From Deltaproteobacteria bacterium IMCC39146 (GTDB lineage: Bacteria; Desulfobacterota; Desulfuromonadia; Desulfuromonadales; BM103): a DNA stretch of 38,436 nucleotides. The stretch spans positions 1 to 38,436 of the forward strand of contig JARUHP010000032.1 of the NCBI GenBank assembly GCA_030005635.1, in the 5' to 3' direction. The notes beneath the pieces were generated by a model, which was given only the letters and a program-made list of their open reading frames with translations, searched no databases and was not told the DNA's origin. Of this stretch, positions 25,789-34,782 are shown piece by piece (the first letter of the stretch is position 1; the number at the start of each line of letters is the position of its first letter). Position numbers and translations under genes: made by a program.

Positions 25789-27164
25789 GCTTTTACCCGA
25801 GAACTGGCGGAACGATTGAACAAGCCACCCAGCCAATAAGAAAGACAACCGAGGACAAGGATGGAAATACAGATATAAAGCAGCTTGGTATATTTATGGA
25901 GATCACCCAGCAATAACGTGTACCCACTCGACTCGGTGAAATAGAGGGCTGCACCGCTGAGAGCCAGGACAAAGGTAAAGAGATAACTCCACACCGGGAT
26001 ATCACTTCTTTTACCCCATAGAGAGAAAAAAACCACCGGCGCCAGATACATCGAAGCCGTACCACTCACTGCAACGGCGCTGAACAAATCTTTGTTGCCC
26101 ATGAATACCAAAACGAGACCGAGAAGCATAAAAACAGCCATGACCATGCGGCCGTTGCGGAGGCTCATACGCAGAACCCCCATGTCCGAAGCAACTAATT
26201 TGGCAGAACTGGAGAGAGTGCTGTCAAGTGTCGACATCGCCGAAACAATCAGGCATCCACTGAAAACCAACATGGGCCACTCGCCGAGCAATCGCATCAG
26301 AGCATCGTTCATCGATTCTCCGCTTATGGCGTTGGCTCCCGCCAGGACCCCCATGCAACCGAAGGTCAAAATACAGAGAAAACTGATCCAGCAGGCATGA
26401 AAAAAACTGCGTCGGGTCGTTTCGCGGTCGGCCAGAAAGCCACGATCCATCATAACCGGATCGTGCATCGGGTAACTCCAGATCTGCAGCAACGCAACCA
26501 CCATCAGAACAGGCCCGGGTTGAGTCATTTCGAAAGGTTTGAACCAGAGGTCATTAAAGGCCACAGCATTGCTGTTTATCACCAAAACGACCAACATCGC
26601 CAAGGTTCCGAGGAAAAGGACCATCTGAAAAAGATCTGTTCTTAGCGATGCCCGCAAGCCACCCAGCATCGAGTAAAAAAGCGTGACACCTGCAAAAGCG
26701 AGAATTGTCAGAGTATAGGTATTCGATCCGGCGGCACCAAACAGGATACCAATAACCAGAAGGTTGGCAAAGACCTCGCTGATCAGCCTGACACCAATCA
26801 CGAAATTAAAGCATCCTGTACCCCAGGTACCGAAACGGGCTGCGAGGAAAGACTGGACACTATGGAAGCCGTGTTCAAAACGCAGGTAATCAACGATACG
26901 GCCTCCGGTTATAAAAGAGAAATAATAGAAGGCGTATGCCAGAGTACCCCATATACCGTAGTAAAAGCCCAGGATGGCGGCATTCAGAAGAGAGCGGGCG
27001 AATATCCAGGTCGTGACTTGGGAAAACACCAGTGTCAGCAACCCGGGTTGTTCACCAGAGGCACTCAACCCCTTGAAAAAAGACCCTTCTGTTTGCGCCT
27101 TTGGAGAGAGCAGTACCGAACTGATAGCTACAAAACCAGCCAAAACTGGTAAGACATAATCCAA
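25785..27164 (-). CDS. Sodium:solute symporter family protein
   Basis: 459 residues with about 13 hydrophobic helices, and segments typical of the SSS fold (ILGFYYGIWGTLAYAFYYF, SAMSTLDSTLSSSAKLVASD). The latter is the conserved TM8 Ser/Asp stretch that lines the sodium site. The start is TTG at 27164 with GAGGAG 8 bp upstream. The solute is unknown. Its stop overlaps the start of the metallophosphoesterase-like gene, which may regulate or process the transported compound; that is inference. Confidence 0.85.
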   Translation of the reverse strand: MDYVLPVLAGFVAISSVLLSPKAQTEGSFFKGLSASGEQPGLLTLVFSQVTTWIFARSLLNAAILGFYYGIWGTLAYAFYYFSFITGGRIVDYLRFEHGFHSVQSFLAARFGTWGTGCFNFVIGVRLISEVFANLLVIGILFGAAGSNTYTLTILAFAGVTLFYSMLGGLRASLRTDLFQMVLFLGTLAMLVVLVINSNAVAFNDLWFKPFEMTQPGPVLMVVALLQIWSYPMHDPVMMDRGFLADRETTRRSFFHACWISFLCILTFGCMGVLAGANAISGESMNDALMRLLGEWPMLVFSGCLIVSAMSTLDSTLSSSAKLVASDMGVLRMSLRNGRMVMAVFMLLGLVLVFMGNKDLFSAVAVSGTASMYLAPVVFFSLWGKRSDIPVWSYLFTFVLALSGAALYFTESSGYTLLLGDLHKYTKLLYICISILVLGCLSYWLGGLFNRSASSRVKA

Positions 27165-27350
27165 GGGCGAATCTCCTCAGTAATTCTGTGGGCGGGAATG
27201 GTTAGTAAAGATTGAACCAGTGAATATTACTTGAATGATGTCATCGAGCAAGAGTTTAAATCATTATTTGCAGTAATCGGGACTTGAACTGACACTCGAG
27301 ATCACGTCAGGTTGAACTCAGGCGAGGACGTTTTCTTTTTTCTTTATCAA

Positions 27351-28022
27351 TCAGAAGTCAAAAAGCTCCCCCTGCTTCCATGCCGGCTGCCCCTTGTTAC
27401 CTCGATCAACGATCTGTCGAGCCGCCAACCAGAGATCACGGGTTAACTCGATATCATATTGAGAATCATGCAAACGACTGTCATCAACAGCGATACCGCA
27501 GTGCTTTGCAACAGTCGCCAGCTTAAAGTTGCTCAGGTCAGCGCGTGTCTCCTGTAGTATTTGGGCCCAGACCAGCATAACGTCAAGACAGGGATACCAG
27601 AACCAGCTACCGAAGAAACGATCGCCGTTCTTCTCCCAAAAGCGCCTCATGAATGGCATATCGAAACTATGCGCGTTATAACCAACAAACTGGAACTTAT
27701 CAGACTTGTCATACTGGCTGGCATATTTTGAGAACAACGACGCAAGACGCACATAAATATCTTTGGGGTCTTCAAACAGCTGGCCGGGGACAGCAAGATG
27801 ATCAGGATGATCGGGTGGGAGGAACTGCTTGCGATCCATGCCAGTTACTTCCAGGGCGGCCATTTCGATTGCATCCTGTGGGTACGGGCGCACAAAATAA
27901 TCGAAAGATTCCTTGACCTCGTCACCGATCTGCACACAACCGGAGATCTGGGTTAGACCATTACGCTCCGGATTCACACCGGTCGTCTCTACATCGATAA
28001 AGATCAATTTTTGTTCGGACAT
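27351..28022 (-). CDS. DEDDh-type 3'-5' exonuclease
   Basis: 223 residues with IDVETTG (ExoI), YNAHSFDMPF (ExoII) and HDSQYDIELT (ExoIII, His-Asp) motifs. It belongs to the RNase T/DnaQ superfamily and differs from the other exonuclease at 21133-21759. FIDVETTGVNPERNGLTQISG resembles phage- or plasmid-type members that act alone. Preceded by an AGAGG ribosome-binding site. Confidence 0.85.
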   Translation of the reverse strand: MSEQKLIFIDVETTGVNPERNGLTQISGCVQIGDEVKESFDYFVRPYPQDAIEMAALEVTGMDRKQFLPPDHPDHLAVPGQLFEDPKDIYVRLASLFSKYASQYDKSDKFQFVGYNAHSFDMPFMRRFWEKNGDRFFGSWFWYPCLDVMLVWAQILQETRADLSNFKLATVAKHCGIAVDDSRLHDSQYDIELTRDLWLAARQIVDRGNKGQPAWKQGELFDF

Positions 28023-28097
28023 CTTTAAAACAGCCTCTGGGCTTAAAATTTACAGGAAAAAGCCTGTAATCAAGTTAAAGGAACAAGGGATAGTCTT

Positions 28098-28553
28098 TTA
28101 CAAAAGGTTTGCACCTGTTACATCTAAAAAATTTTCGGTCAGGATACCTCGTGGCAAGACTTTCTCGCCATACACCACCTTGGTGCCTTCCTTGATGTAG
28201 ATCTCAACATCAGGATTACCATTTTTGTGAGGGAGTTTGATGGCAAAGACTTTGACATCTTCCGGAAGCTCATCTAACGGCGCCTCTGAGTTCATTTGCC
28301 TGAAAGCATTCACCAGTCCGATTGCTGTATCATTGTTTGCCTCAGAAACACCTTGGAGACCTGCTTGAATACAGGCTGTAAGGTAATTCTTGGTGAAATT
28401 TTTAGTGTTTTTGCTTCTGGACAAACACCCGCCCGTCATTTCGATGTTATCGAAAGCGGAGTCTATCTCGCCATTTTCAACAGCATCAACCACGTCAGCG
28501 ACGAGAGAGTTCAATTTGGCCGGCTTCCAATTTTCGGATTTCATTTCCTTCAT
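28098..28553 (-). CDS. Hypothetical protein
   Basis: 151 residues, acidic, probably soluble, mixed helix/strand; a single conserved-looking block PHKNGNPDVEIYIKEGTKVVYGEK lies near 108-131. No family recognised. Either the first ATG (28553) or the fourth codon ATG (28544) may be used; neither has a strong ribosome-binding site. It is close upstream of the exonuclease gene on the same strand (75 bp), so co-transcription is possible. Confidence 0.65.
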   Translation of the reverse strand: MKEMKSENWKPAKLNSLVADVVDAVENGEIDSAFDNIEMTGGCLSRSKNTKNFTKNYLTACIQAGLQGVSEANNDTAIGLVNAFRQMNSEAPLDELPEDVKVFAIKLPHKNGNPDVEIYIKEGTKVVYGEKVLPRGILTENFLDVTGANLL

Positions 28554-28681
28554 CTCTGGATATTAACGGAGACGCTTTGGAAGAGCAATAGAATCAGAAG
28601 AAAACAATCAGCACGGCATATCTCGCCGTTCGTGTTTGGCGTGAAAAACCCCCGCAAAAGGGACTCAATATAAAGAGATTG

Positions 28682-29752
28682 TCAAGGTAAGGGCTCAGCG
28701 GTATAAGCGATCCCCGCCTCTTCCGATTTATGCAGAGGAAGTTCTTTACCCTCACGCACATCAGAGACCCAATCGGGGTTAAGCAGAATTGATTTACTGC
28801 TCAAGGCGATATCAGCAAACTCAAGGGCCTCTTCAGCGCTCTTGCGATCATAAATCTGTCCGCAAATCATCAGCGGTAACGGCGTCACTTGTCGGGTCAA
28901 TTGTGACATGGTCTGTTCCGTACCAAAGGCCTTATCCCTGAAGTTGTAAGTGGACAGAGAGATAGCGTCGATGGGAGTTCTAACCAATAAGCCTATCATC
29001 TCCTGCCATTCCTCAGCGCTGTCAAAGAGAGAGACCTCCATATCAGCAATTCCCCAGTTAGAGACACGGAAAACCAAAAGACGATCTTCCGGCATAACCA
29101 GGGCAACGGAATCAATCACTTCACGGGCAAAACGGAAACGATTCTCCACCGAACCCCCATAGCTGTCGTCACGTTGATTTGAATAGCTCGAGAGAAATTG
29201 ATTGATCAGATAACCATGTGCGCCATGAATCTCGACACCATCAAAACCAGCCAAGACAGCCCCTTTGGCCGTTTCTACAAAGCCGTTAATGACATGGTCA
29301 ATGTCAAACTGACTCATCTCTTCAGGCAAGGGATAGGCCTCTCCGGTCATCGGATTAATCTGTTTGGGAGCAATGCTGCTCGGAGCGATCGAGCGTTCGG
29401 CAGGATTGACCTCAGGCCATGCCATGCGACCACAGTGGAACATCTGCATAATAGAGATGCCACCATGGACACGAATTTTCTCGACAACAGAACTCCAGGC
29501 ATCAATCTGCTTCTGGGTGACCAGCCTTGATTGTCGGGGATAACCCTGGCTGCTCTCGTAATCGGTAACGATCGCCTCCGTATAGACAACTGAGGCCCCG
29601 TTTTCCGCTCGGCGAACCAGAAAATCAAAGACATCCTGGCGTGGGATGCTGTCTCCAGGTGAAGACATGCGGGTCATGGGTGCAACACCGAGACGGTTGC
29701 GCAAGGTAAAGTTTTTTATCTGAAATGGAGAAAAAAGAAGATCGCTAGACAT
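28682..29752 (-). CDS. NADH:flavin oxidoreductase, Old Yellow Enzyme family
   Basis: 356 residues forming an FMN TIM barrel. Recognisable parts are the N-terminal FSPFQIKNFTLRNRLGVAPM, the central GFDGVEIHGAHGYLINQFLS with catalytic His, and the YGGSVENRFRF segment. These place it with the OYE/enoate-reductase group that reduces activated C=C bonds using NAD(P)H. No Fe-S or second dinucleotide domain is present. The gene stands alone; a palindromic operator candidate overlaps its promoter region. Confidence 0.92.
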   Translation of the reverse strand: MSSDLLFSPFQIKNFTLRNRLGVAPMTRMSSPGDSIPRQDVFDFLVRRAENGASVVYTEAIVTDYESSQGYPRQSRLVTQKQIDAWSSVVEKIRVHGGISIMQMFHCGRMAWPEVNPAERSIAPSSIAPKQINPMTGEAYPLPEEMSQFDIDHVINGFVETAKGAVLAGFDGVEIHGAHGYLINQFLSSYSNQRDDSYGGSVENRFRFAREVIDSVALVMPEDRLLVFRVSNWGIADMEVSLFDSAEEWQEMIGLLVRTPIDAISLSTYNFRDKAFGTEQTMSQLTRQVTPLPLMICGQIYDRKSAEEALEFADIALSSKSILLNPDWVSDVREGKELPLHKSEEAGIAYTAEPLP

Positions 29753-29783
29753 AAGGGTTCCCTTCGTTGATAAGTTTAATCAT

Positions 29784-29795
29784 CCGTTTGGACGG
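29784..29795. promoter_or_regulatory. Candidate operator for the Old Yellow Enzyme gene
   Basis: CCGT-TTGG-ACGG, an inverted repeat of TetR-operator size, lies 32 bp upstream of the gene's ATG. A minus-strand TATAGT at 29805-29800 is adjacent, so a bound repressor would block transcription. No regulator gene is in the window. Confidence 0.4.
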
Positions 29796-29814
29796 TTAAA
29801 CTATAGCGGATAGT

Positions 29815-29968
29815 TTGGCAGATAAAAGCTCTAGCAGTGAGAATCATAGAATCGGACGGGCGTACAACCGGATTCACGCAGAGGAACAGAGACCGCAAAG
29901 AAAGTTATGGAGGTATGAAAGCCCTGACTCTGCGGTCTCTGTGTCTCAAGTGAGCATAGCGAGCGGGC
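29815..29968. repeat. Repeat-bearing segment with a 12-bp inverted repeat
   Basis: ACAGAGACCGCA (about 29886-29897) and TGCGGTCTCTGT (about 29931-29942) are perfect inverted arms around a ~33-nt spacer. The segment also has octamer-like CACGCAGAG units and ends with a GAGCATAGCGAGCGGGCGTG motif. No gene was seen here. Confidence 0.6.
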
Positions 29969-30019
29969 GTGAGGCACTTAAGAGACACAACAATTTCTTT
30001 TTGTGGCAAAATAGCCCTC

Positions 30020-32506
30020 ATGCACAAACCTTCCACACAACTTCCCGTCGAAAGCATTCTGGACGAACTTGACGATGCCTTGAGCACAAGCGGGACAGCC
30101 GTGCTTCAGGCTCCACCTGGATCAGGCAAAACCACCCGTGTGCCGCTGGCTTTACTCGACAAGCCTTGGCTTAAGGGCCAATCAATCTTAATGCTTGAGC
30201 CACGCCGACTGGCCGCGACCAATGCGGCTCGTTACATGGCTTCACTGCGCAAGGAAACGGTCGGAGACAAGATCGGCTACGCGATTCGTTACGAGCGCAA
30301 AGTTAGCGCACAAACCCGCTTGGAAGTGATCACGGAAGGTCTTTTGATTCGCCGCCTGCAGAGCGACCCCGAATTGAAGGGGGTCGGGTTGGTGATCTTC
30401 GATGAGTTCCATGAACGTAGTATGCAAGCTGACACGGCCCTGGCCTTCTGCCACGAGGCACAGCAAGGCTTGCGTGAAGATTTGCGCATACTGGTCATGT
30501 CTGCAACGCTCGATGCTGAGCCCTTGTCAAAGATGTTGGACAACTGCACGATCATCACCGCCAAAGGTAGGTCTTTCCCGGTTGGAATCGAATATCGGAA
30601 CGACATCGAACGTTACAGGATTGCCGAAGCCACAAGCCTTGGAGTTCGCCATGCGCTGAAAGAAAGTACGGGTGACATCCTTGCGTTCCTCCCCGGAACC
30701 GGTGAGATCAGACGATGCCACGAACAGCTCAGAGATTTATCGACGAAGATTGATTTGCGCCCACTCTATGGAGGCCTTCCCTTTGCTGACCAGGAAGCAG
30801 CCATTCTTCCCGGCAAACGACGTCGCGTTGTGTTGGCTACCAACATTGCCGAAACCAGCCTTACGATCGAAGGAATCGAAAGCGTCGTCGACAGCGGCTG
30901 GGAGCGTCGCCCGCGCTTCGATGCTGCTCGTGGCATGACCCGACTGGAAACAGTGCGTATTTCCCGTGCCAGTGCAGAACAACGCGCCGGTCGAGCTGGC
31001 CGTCTCAGGCCAGGCAAATGCTTCCGCCTCTGGTCAGAAGGCACTCACGGCACCCTGCTGCCCTTCTCGCCTCCCGAAATTCGCCAAGCGGACCTGGCTT
31101 CGCTTGCCATGGAACTCGCTCAATGGGGTACTCATGAAGTCGCAGAGCTGAAGTGGCTGGACCAGCCCCCGGCCGGACACCTGGCTGCAGCCCGAAAGTT
31201 ACTGACAACCCTCGGGGCGCAGGATGACAATTTCAGATTAACGCCCCTGGGGCAAAAGATGTCACGCTATCCAACACACCCCCGCCTGGCCCGACTTCTG
31301 GTCGCTGGCGTTGACATAAAATGTCAGGGCATTGCCAGCGACCTGGTCGCCATTCTCTCAGAACGCGATCTCTTGCAAAGATCACGACACACAGCCACCA
31401 CAGCCGGAACAAGTGACCTGATTGAACGACTCGAAATTTTGCAACGTGACCGTTCACCGAAAACGGCTGCGGTTCAAAGAGCTGCAACCTACTGGAGGAA
31501 GTTGACCAAAGCGGGGAGCAATCGGACTTATGACACAGAAGAGATCGGCAGCCTTCTGGCCAGCGCCTACCCGGACAGGATTGCTGTAAGACGTAAAGCT
31601 GGCAGTGACCGGTTCCTGCTAAGTAATGGACAGGGGGCTACTTTAGCGACCGAGTCTGTTGTGCGTGACTCGGAATGGTTGGTCGCAGCAGAGACTGTCG
31701 GGCGAAACAATGGTGAAGAAGAGATTCGCATAGCCAGCGCCCTGAGTCGCAACACCATTGAAGAGCTGTTTGGTGATCAGCTTGAGTGGCAGCGTGAGGC
31801 CGGCTGGGATGATCAGGCAAATCGCGTGGTCGTACGTGAGGTACGCAGGTTAGGAGCTATCCTTCTGCAAGAACGCCCTGCCATAGCAACCACGGGCGAC
31901 ACTCTCCCTGCCTTATGTGATTTGATACGGCGCCAGGGGCTCGAAATTCTCCCCTGGACACGCGCGACGCGACAACTGCAGGCAAGAGCCGCGTTTCTAC
32001 ATCAACAGTTGCCAGAGAACGGTTGGGACGATTGGTCAGATCAAGCGTTGAGTGAGACCCTGGATGATTGGCTCACGCCCTTCCTTACGGAGGTGAGCAA
32101 TCGAACCAACCTGAAACGCATCGATCTGGCTACAGCCTTGAAAGCCAGGATCGGTTGGCAGAAATTGAAGAAGATCGATCGAGTGGCTCCAGAGAGGCTG
32201 GAGGTTCCAAGCGGGTCAAAAATCAGGATCGAATACAAGATAGGGGAGTTGCCGGTTCTGGCCGTTAAACTTCAGGAACTGTTCGGTCTGGCTACAACTC
32301 CTAAACTGGCGGAAGGCCGTATCCCGGTCGTTATCCACCTACTCTCACCGGCGGGTCGCCCCTTGGCAGTGACACAAGACCTGAAAAGTTTCTGGGACAC
32401 CGTTTACCCGGATGTCAAAAAAGAAATGAAGGGTCGTTACCCCAAGCACCCATGGCCGGACAACCCCTGGGAGGCGGTAGCAACTAAAAGAACCAAGGTG
32501 CGGTGA
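30020..32506 (+). CDS. hrpB: ATP-dependent helicase HrpB
   Basis: 828 residues, the family size. Helicase motifs are APPGSGKTT at 31-39 (I), DEFH at 128-131 (II), SATLD (III) and QRAGRAGRLRPG (VI), followed by the HrpB-type C-terminal region (WQREAGWDDQANR, LPVLAVKLQELFGL). ATG at 30020 (MHKPSTQLPVESIL) is preferred because HrpB proteins start close to LPVE; an upstream in-frame ATG at 29969 would add 17 residues from repeat sequence. Its biological substrate is poorly known. It ends in a repeat-rich gap and then a terminator. Confidence 0.92.
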   Translation: MHKPSTQLPVESILDELDDALSTSGTAVLQAPPGSGKTTRVPLALLDKPWLKGQSILMLEPRRLAATNAARYMASLRKETVGDKIGYAIRYERKVSAQTRLEVITEGLLIRRLQSDPELKGVGLVIFDEFHERSMQADTALAFCHEAQQGLREDLRILVMSATLDAEPLSKMLDNCTIITAKGRSFPVGIEYRNDIERYRIAEATSLGVRHALKESTGDILAFLPGTGEIRRCHEQLRDLSTKIDLRPLYGGLPFADQEAAILPGKRRRVVLATNIAETSLTIEGIESVVDSGWERRPRFDAARGMTRLETVRISRASAEQRAGRAGRLRPGKCFRLWSEGTHGTLLPFSPPEIRQADLASLAMELAQWGTHEVAELKWLDQPPAGHLAAARKLLTTLGAQDDNFRLTPLGQKMSRYPTHPRLARLLVAGVDIKCQGIASDLVAILSERDLLQRSRHTATTAGTSDLIERLEILQRDRSPKTAAVQRAATYWRKLTKAGSNRTYDTEEIGSLLASAYPDRIAVRRKAGSDRFLLSNGQGATLATESVVRDSEWLVAAETVGRNNGEEEIRIASALSRNTIEELFGDQLEWQREAGWDDQANRVVVREVRRLGAILLQERPAIATTGDTLPALCDLIRRQGLEILPWTRATRQLQARAAFLHQQLPENGWDDWSDQALSETLDDWLTPFLTEVSNRTNLKRIDLATALKARIGWQKLKKIDRVAPERLEVPSGSKIRIEYKIGELPVLAVKLQELFGLATTPKLAEGRIPVVIHLLSPAGRPLAVTQDLKSFWDTVYPDVKKEMKGRYPKHPWPDNPWEAVATKRTKVR

Positions 32507-32510
32507 CCGG

Positions 32511-32538
32511 GGTCTGGGGTCTGGGATCTGGGATCTGG
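32511..32538. repeat. Four 7-bp tandem repeats after hrpB
   Basis: GGTCTGG, GGTCTGG, GATCTGG, GATCTGG occupy 32511-32538, another member of the heptamer repeat class. Confidence 0.85.
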
Positions 32539-32607
32539 AAAACCTTTAACCTTTACCCCCTTTTCATCATTAAGTTCCTATTTTACAAAGCAAAGTACCA
32601 AAAAGCG

Positions 32608-32636
32608 TTGCCTGTCCACAGGAAGAGTGATATAGA
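32608..32636 (+). promoter_or_regulatory. Candidate promoter for the ABC-F gene
   Basis: TTGCCT (32608-32613) and TATAGA (32631-32636) are 17 bp apart. A start site just after would place the hairpin terminator at 32649 within the leader of the ABC-F gene. Confidence 0.4.
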
Positions 32637-32648
32637 TTTACATCGCTA

Positions 32649-32685
32649 AACCACGGGGTTATGCCCCTGTGGTTTTTTATTTTTT
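32649..32685 (+). terminator. Terminator/attenuator hairpin between hrpB and the ABC-F gene
   Basis: AACCACGGGG pairs with CCCCTGTGGTT (one unpaired T) around TTATG, followed by TTTTTTATTTTTT. It would stop transcripts from hrpB. As it lies after a candidate promoter and before the ABC-F gene, it could also act as an attenuator. Confidence 0.85.
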
Positions 32686-32718
32686 CTACTCCGCTTATTT
32701 CGAGGAACAATAGACCCC

Positions 32719-34353
32719 ATGATCAGTGCTTCAAATATCTGTTTGGCATACGGCAAACGGACCATTTTCAAGAACGTTAACATCAAATTTACTCCCGGCA
32801 ACTGTTACGGCTTGATCGGTGCCAACGGTGCCGGCAAATCGACATTCCTCAAGATCCTTGCAGGAGATATAGATGCCGACAAAGGTGAAGTCAGCATCGG
32901 TAAAGGTTTACGTCTGGCTGTTTTGCGTCAGGATCAATTCGCCTTTGATGAAGAGATCGTTTTCAACGCCGTGGTCATGGGCCACGAACGTCTTTACTCC
33001 GTTATGACCGAACGTGAAGCGATCTATTCCAAAGGTGAATTCACCGAGGAGGACGGCGTCCGATCAGGAGAGTTGGAAGCTGAATTTTCCGACATGAACG
33101 GCTACGAGGTAGAGTCTGAAGCAGCTGTATTACTCAACGGCCTGGGTATCCCGGAGGAACTACGTCACAAGAAGATGAAAGAGCTGGAAGGCGGTGAAAA
33201 AGTTCGTGTTCTTCTGGCCCAGGCACTGTTTGGCAACCCTGATGTTCTGTTGCTCGATGAGCCGACCAACAACCTCGATCTCAAATCGATCAAATGGCTG
33301 GAAGATTTCCTCGGCCGTTTTCAGAACACCCTCATCGTCGTTTCCCACGACCGGCATTTCCTGAACCAGGCATGTACCCATATCGCTGACATTGACTTCG
33401 GCACGATTCGCACCTACGTAGGCAACTACGACTTTTGGTACGAAGCGAGTCAATTGGTTCTTAAACAAAAGCAAGATGCGAACAAGAAAGCCAGTGACAA
33501 GGCCAGCGAGCTTAAGGATTTTATCGCCCGCTTTAGTTCCAACGCCTCCAAAGCGAAGCAGGCCACTTCGCGGAAAAAGCTGCTCGACAAGATTGACATC
33601 GAAGCACTGCCCACCTCCTCGCGTAAGTACCCCTTTGTTGTTTTTAAACCCGAACGTCCCTGTGGTGATATCATTCTGGAGATCAAGGGGCTGAGTAAAA
33701 CAATCGACGGCGTCAAAGTTCTCGACAACCTGGACCTGATCCTCAATAAAAATGATAAAATCGCTTTCGTCGGTGGCAACAGCGTCGCAAAAACCACGCT
33801 GTTGCAAATTCTTGCCGAGGAGATCAAGCCCGACAGCGGCAGTTTCCGCTGGGGCGTAACGATTACCAACTCTTACTTTCCCAAAGAGAACAGTTCCTAC
33901 TTTAAAAACGACCTGAACCTGATTGAGTGGCTTTGCCAATACCCTCCACACGAGGGAGAGAGCTTCGCACGAGGCTTTCTCGGTCGCATGCTCTTCTCCG
34001 GCGACGAAGCGACCAAAAAGACCAGCGTTCTCAGCGGTGGAGAAAAGGTGCGTTGTATGCTTTCAAAGATGATGCTGAGCAATGGCAACGTGCTCATGTT
34101 CGACGAGCCAACCAACCACCTTGATCTGGAATCAATTACCGCTCTCAACAACAGCCTGATCAACTTCTCCGAAGTTATCCTTTTCACATCCCATGACCAT
34201 AAGTTCGTCTCGACAATTGCTAACCGGATCGTTGAATTCACTCCAGGCGGCATTATCGATCGTGTTATGGGCTTCGAAGAATATCTCGAAAATGCCGACA
34301 TCAATGCTCTGCGCGAGCAGATGTGCAATGGCGAAGCGGACTTGACGCTCTAA
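32719..34353 (+). CDS. ABC-F ATPase, YbiT-like
   Basis: 544 residues with two ABC domains and no membrane part, so a ribosome-associated translation factor rather than a transporter. Domain 1 has Walker A GANGAGKS at 34-41 and LLLDEPTNNLDL; the interdomain linker is arginine/lysine-rich (FSSNASKAKQATSRKK). Domain 2 has LSGGEK and MFDEPTNHLDLES. The sequence follows E. coli YbiT closely in domain 1 (RQDQFAF, MGHERLY). In domain 2 the Walker A reads GGNSVAKTT (352-360), with Ser and Ala replacing two glycines; similar N-x-x-AKTT forms occur, from memory, in related proteins of other phyla. Confidence 0.93.
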   Translation: MISASNICLAYGKRTIFKNVNIKFTPGNCYGLIGANGAGKSTFLKILAGDIDADKGEVSIGKGLRLAVLRQDQFAFDEEIVFNAVVMGHERLYSVMTEREAIYSKGEFTEEDGVRSGELEAEFSDMNGYEVESEAAVLLNGLGIPEELRHKKMKELEGGEKVRVLLAQALFGNPDVLLLDEPTNNLDLKSIKWLEDFLGRFQNTLIVVSHDRHFLNQACTHIADIDFGTIRTYVGNYDFWYEASQLVLKQKQDANKKASDKASELKDFIARFSSNASKAKQATSRKKLLDKIDIEALPTSSRKYPFVVFKPERPCGDIILEIKGLSKTIDGVKVLDNLDLILNKNDKIAFVGGNSVAKTTLLQILAEEIKPDSGSFRWGVTITNSYFPKENSSYFKNDLNLIEWLCQYPPHEGESFARGFLGRMLFSGDEATKKTSVLSGGEKVRCMLSKMMLSNGNVLMFDEPTNHLDLESITALNNSLINFSEVILFTSHDHKFVSTIANRIVEFTPGGIIDRVMGFEEYLENADINALREQMCNGEADLTL

Positions 34354-34782
34354 ATGTATGTGGCAGAAATGATTCTCAAGTGATAAAAAACGAACTTATA
34401 GCCCAAACAACGGTTATAAGGATTTAACGCAAAGGCGCGAAGGGGTAAAGAAAGCCCGCAAAGAAAACCACCTCCAAAAAAGAGAATAGTCACCCTTTGC
34501 GTCTTTCCTGGCTTTTCTTAGCGTCTTTGCGTTGGTCTTTTGATTTTAGCTTTTACTGTTTTGGTGAAAAGACGTATTCCCTTTTTTTGGGTTATAGAAT
34601 CGCATAGAAACAACCCGAAAGATCATTGCTGAACAGAGACAAAGACTGAAAAACGTGGTCAAGACTCTACAGCCTTTTCATCTTCATCCATAGGTACTTA
34701 TCTACGTTCTATTAAAGTTTTTGATTACTCTTTGTTCTCGCTTGAAAAGACTCTCTCAAGTTCACCTTCAAAAGGATTTTTA
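34354..34782. repeat. Repeat-rich intergenic region upstream of yaeQ
   Basis: Contains a hairpin (CTTATAGCC/GGTTATAAG, 34395-34420), an octamer tract (ACGCAAAG GCGCGAAG, about 34427-34443), and copy B of the ~87-bp repeat at 34499-34588. The remaining AT-rich part, 34590-34770, probably holds the yaeQ promoter, but no clear pair of boxes was found. Confidence 0.75.
34499..34588 (+). repeat. Copy B of the ~87-bp dispersed repeat
   Basis: Begins GCGTCTTTCCTGGCTTTTCT and ends CCCTTTTTTT; it matches copy A (15698-15784) in inverted orientation at roughly 85% identity by eye. Confidence 0.85.
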
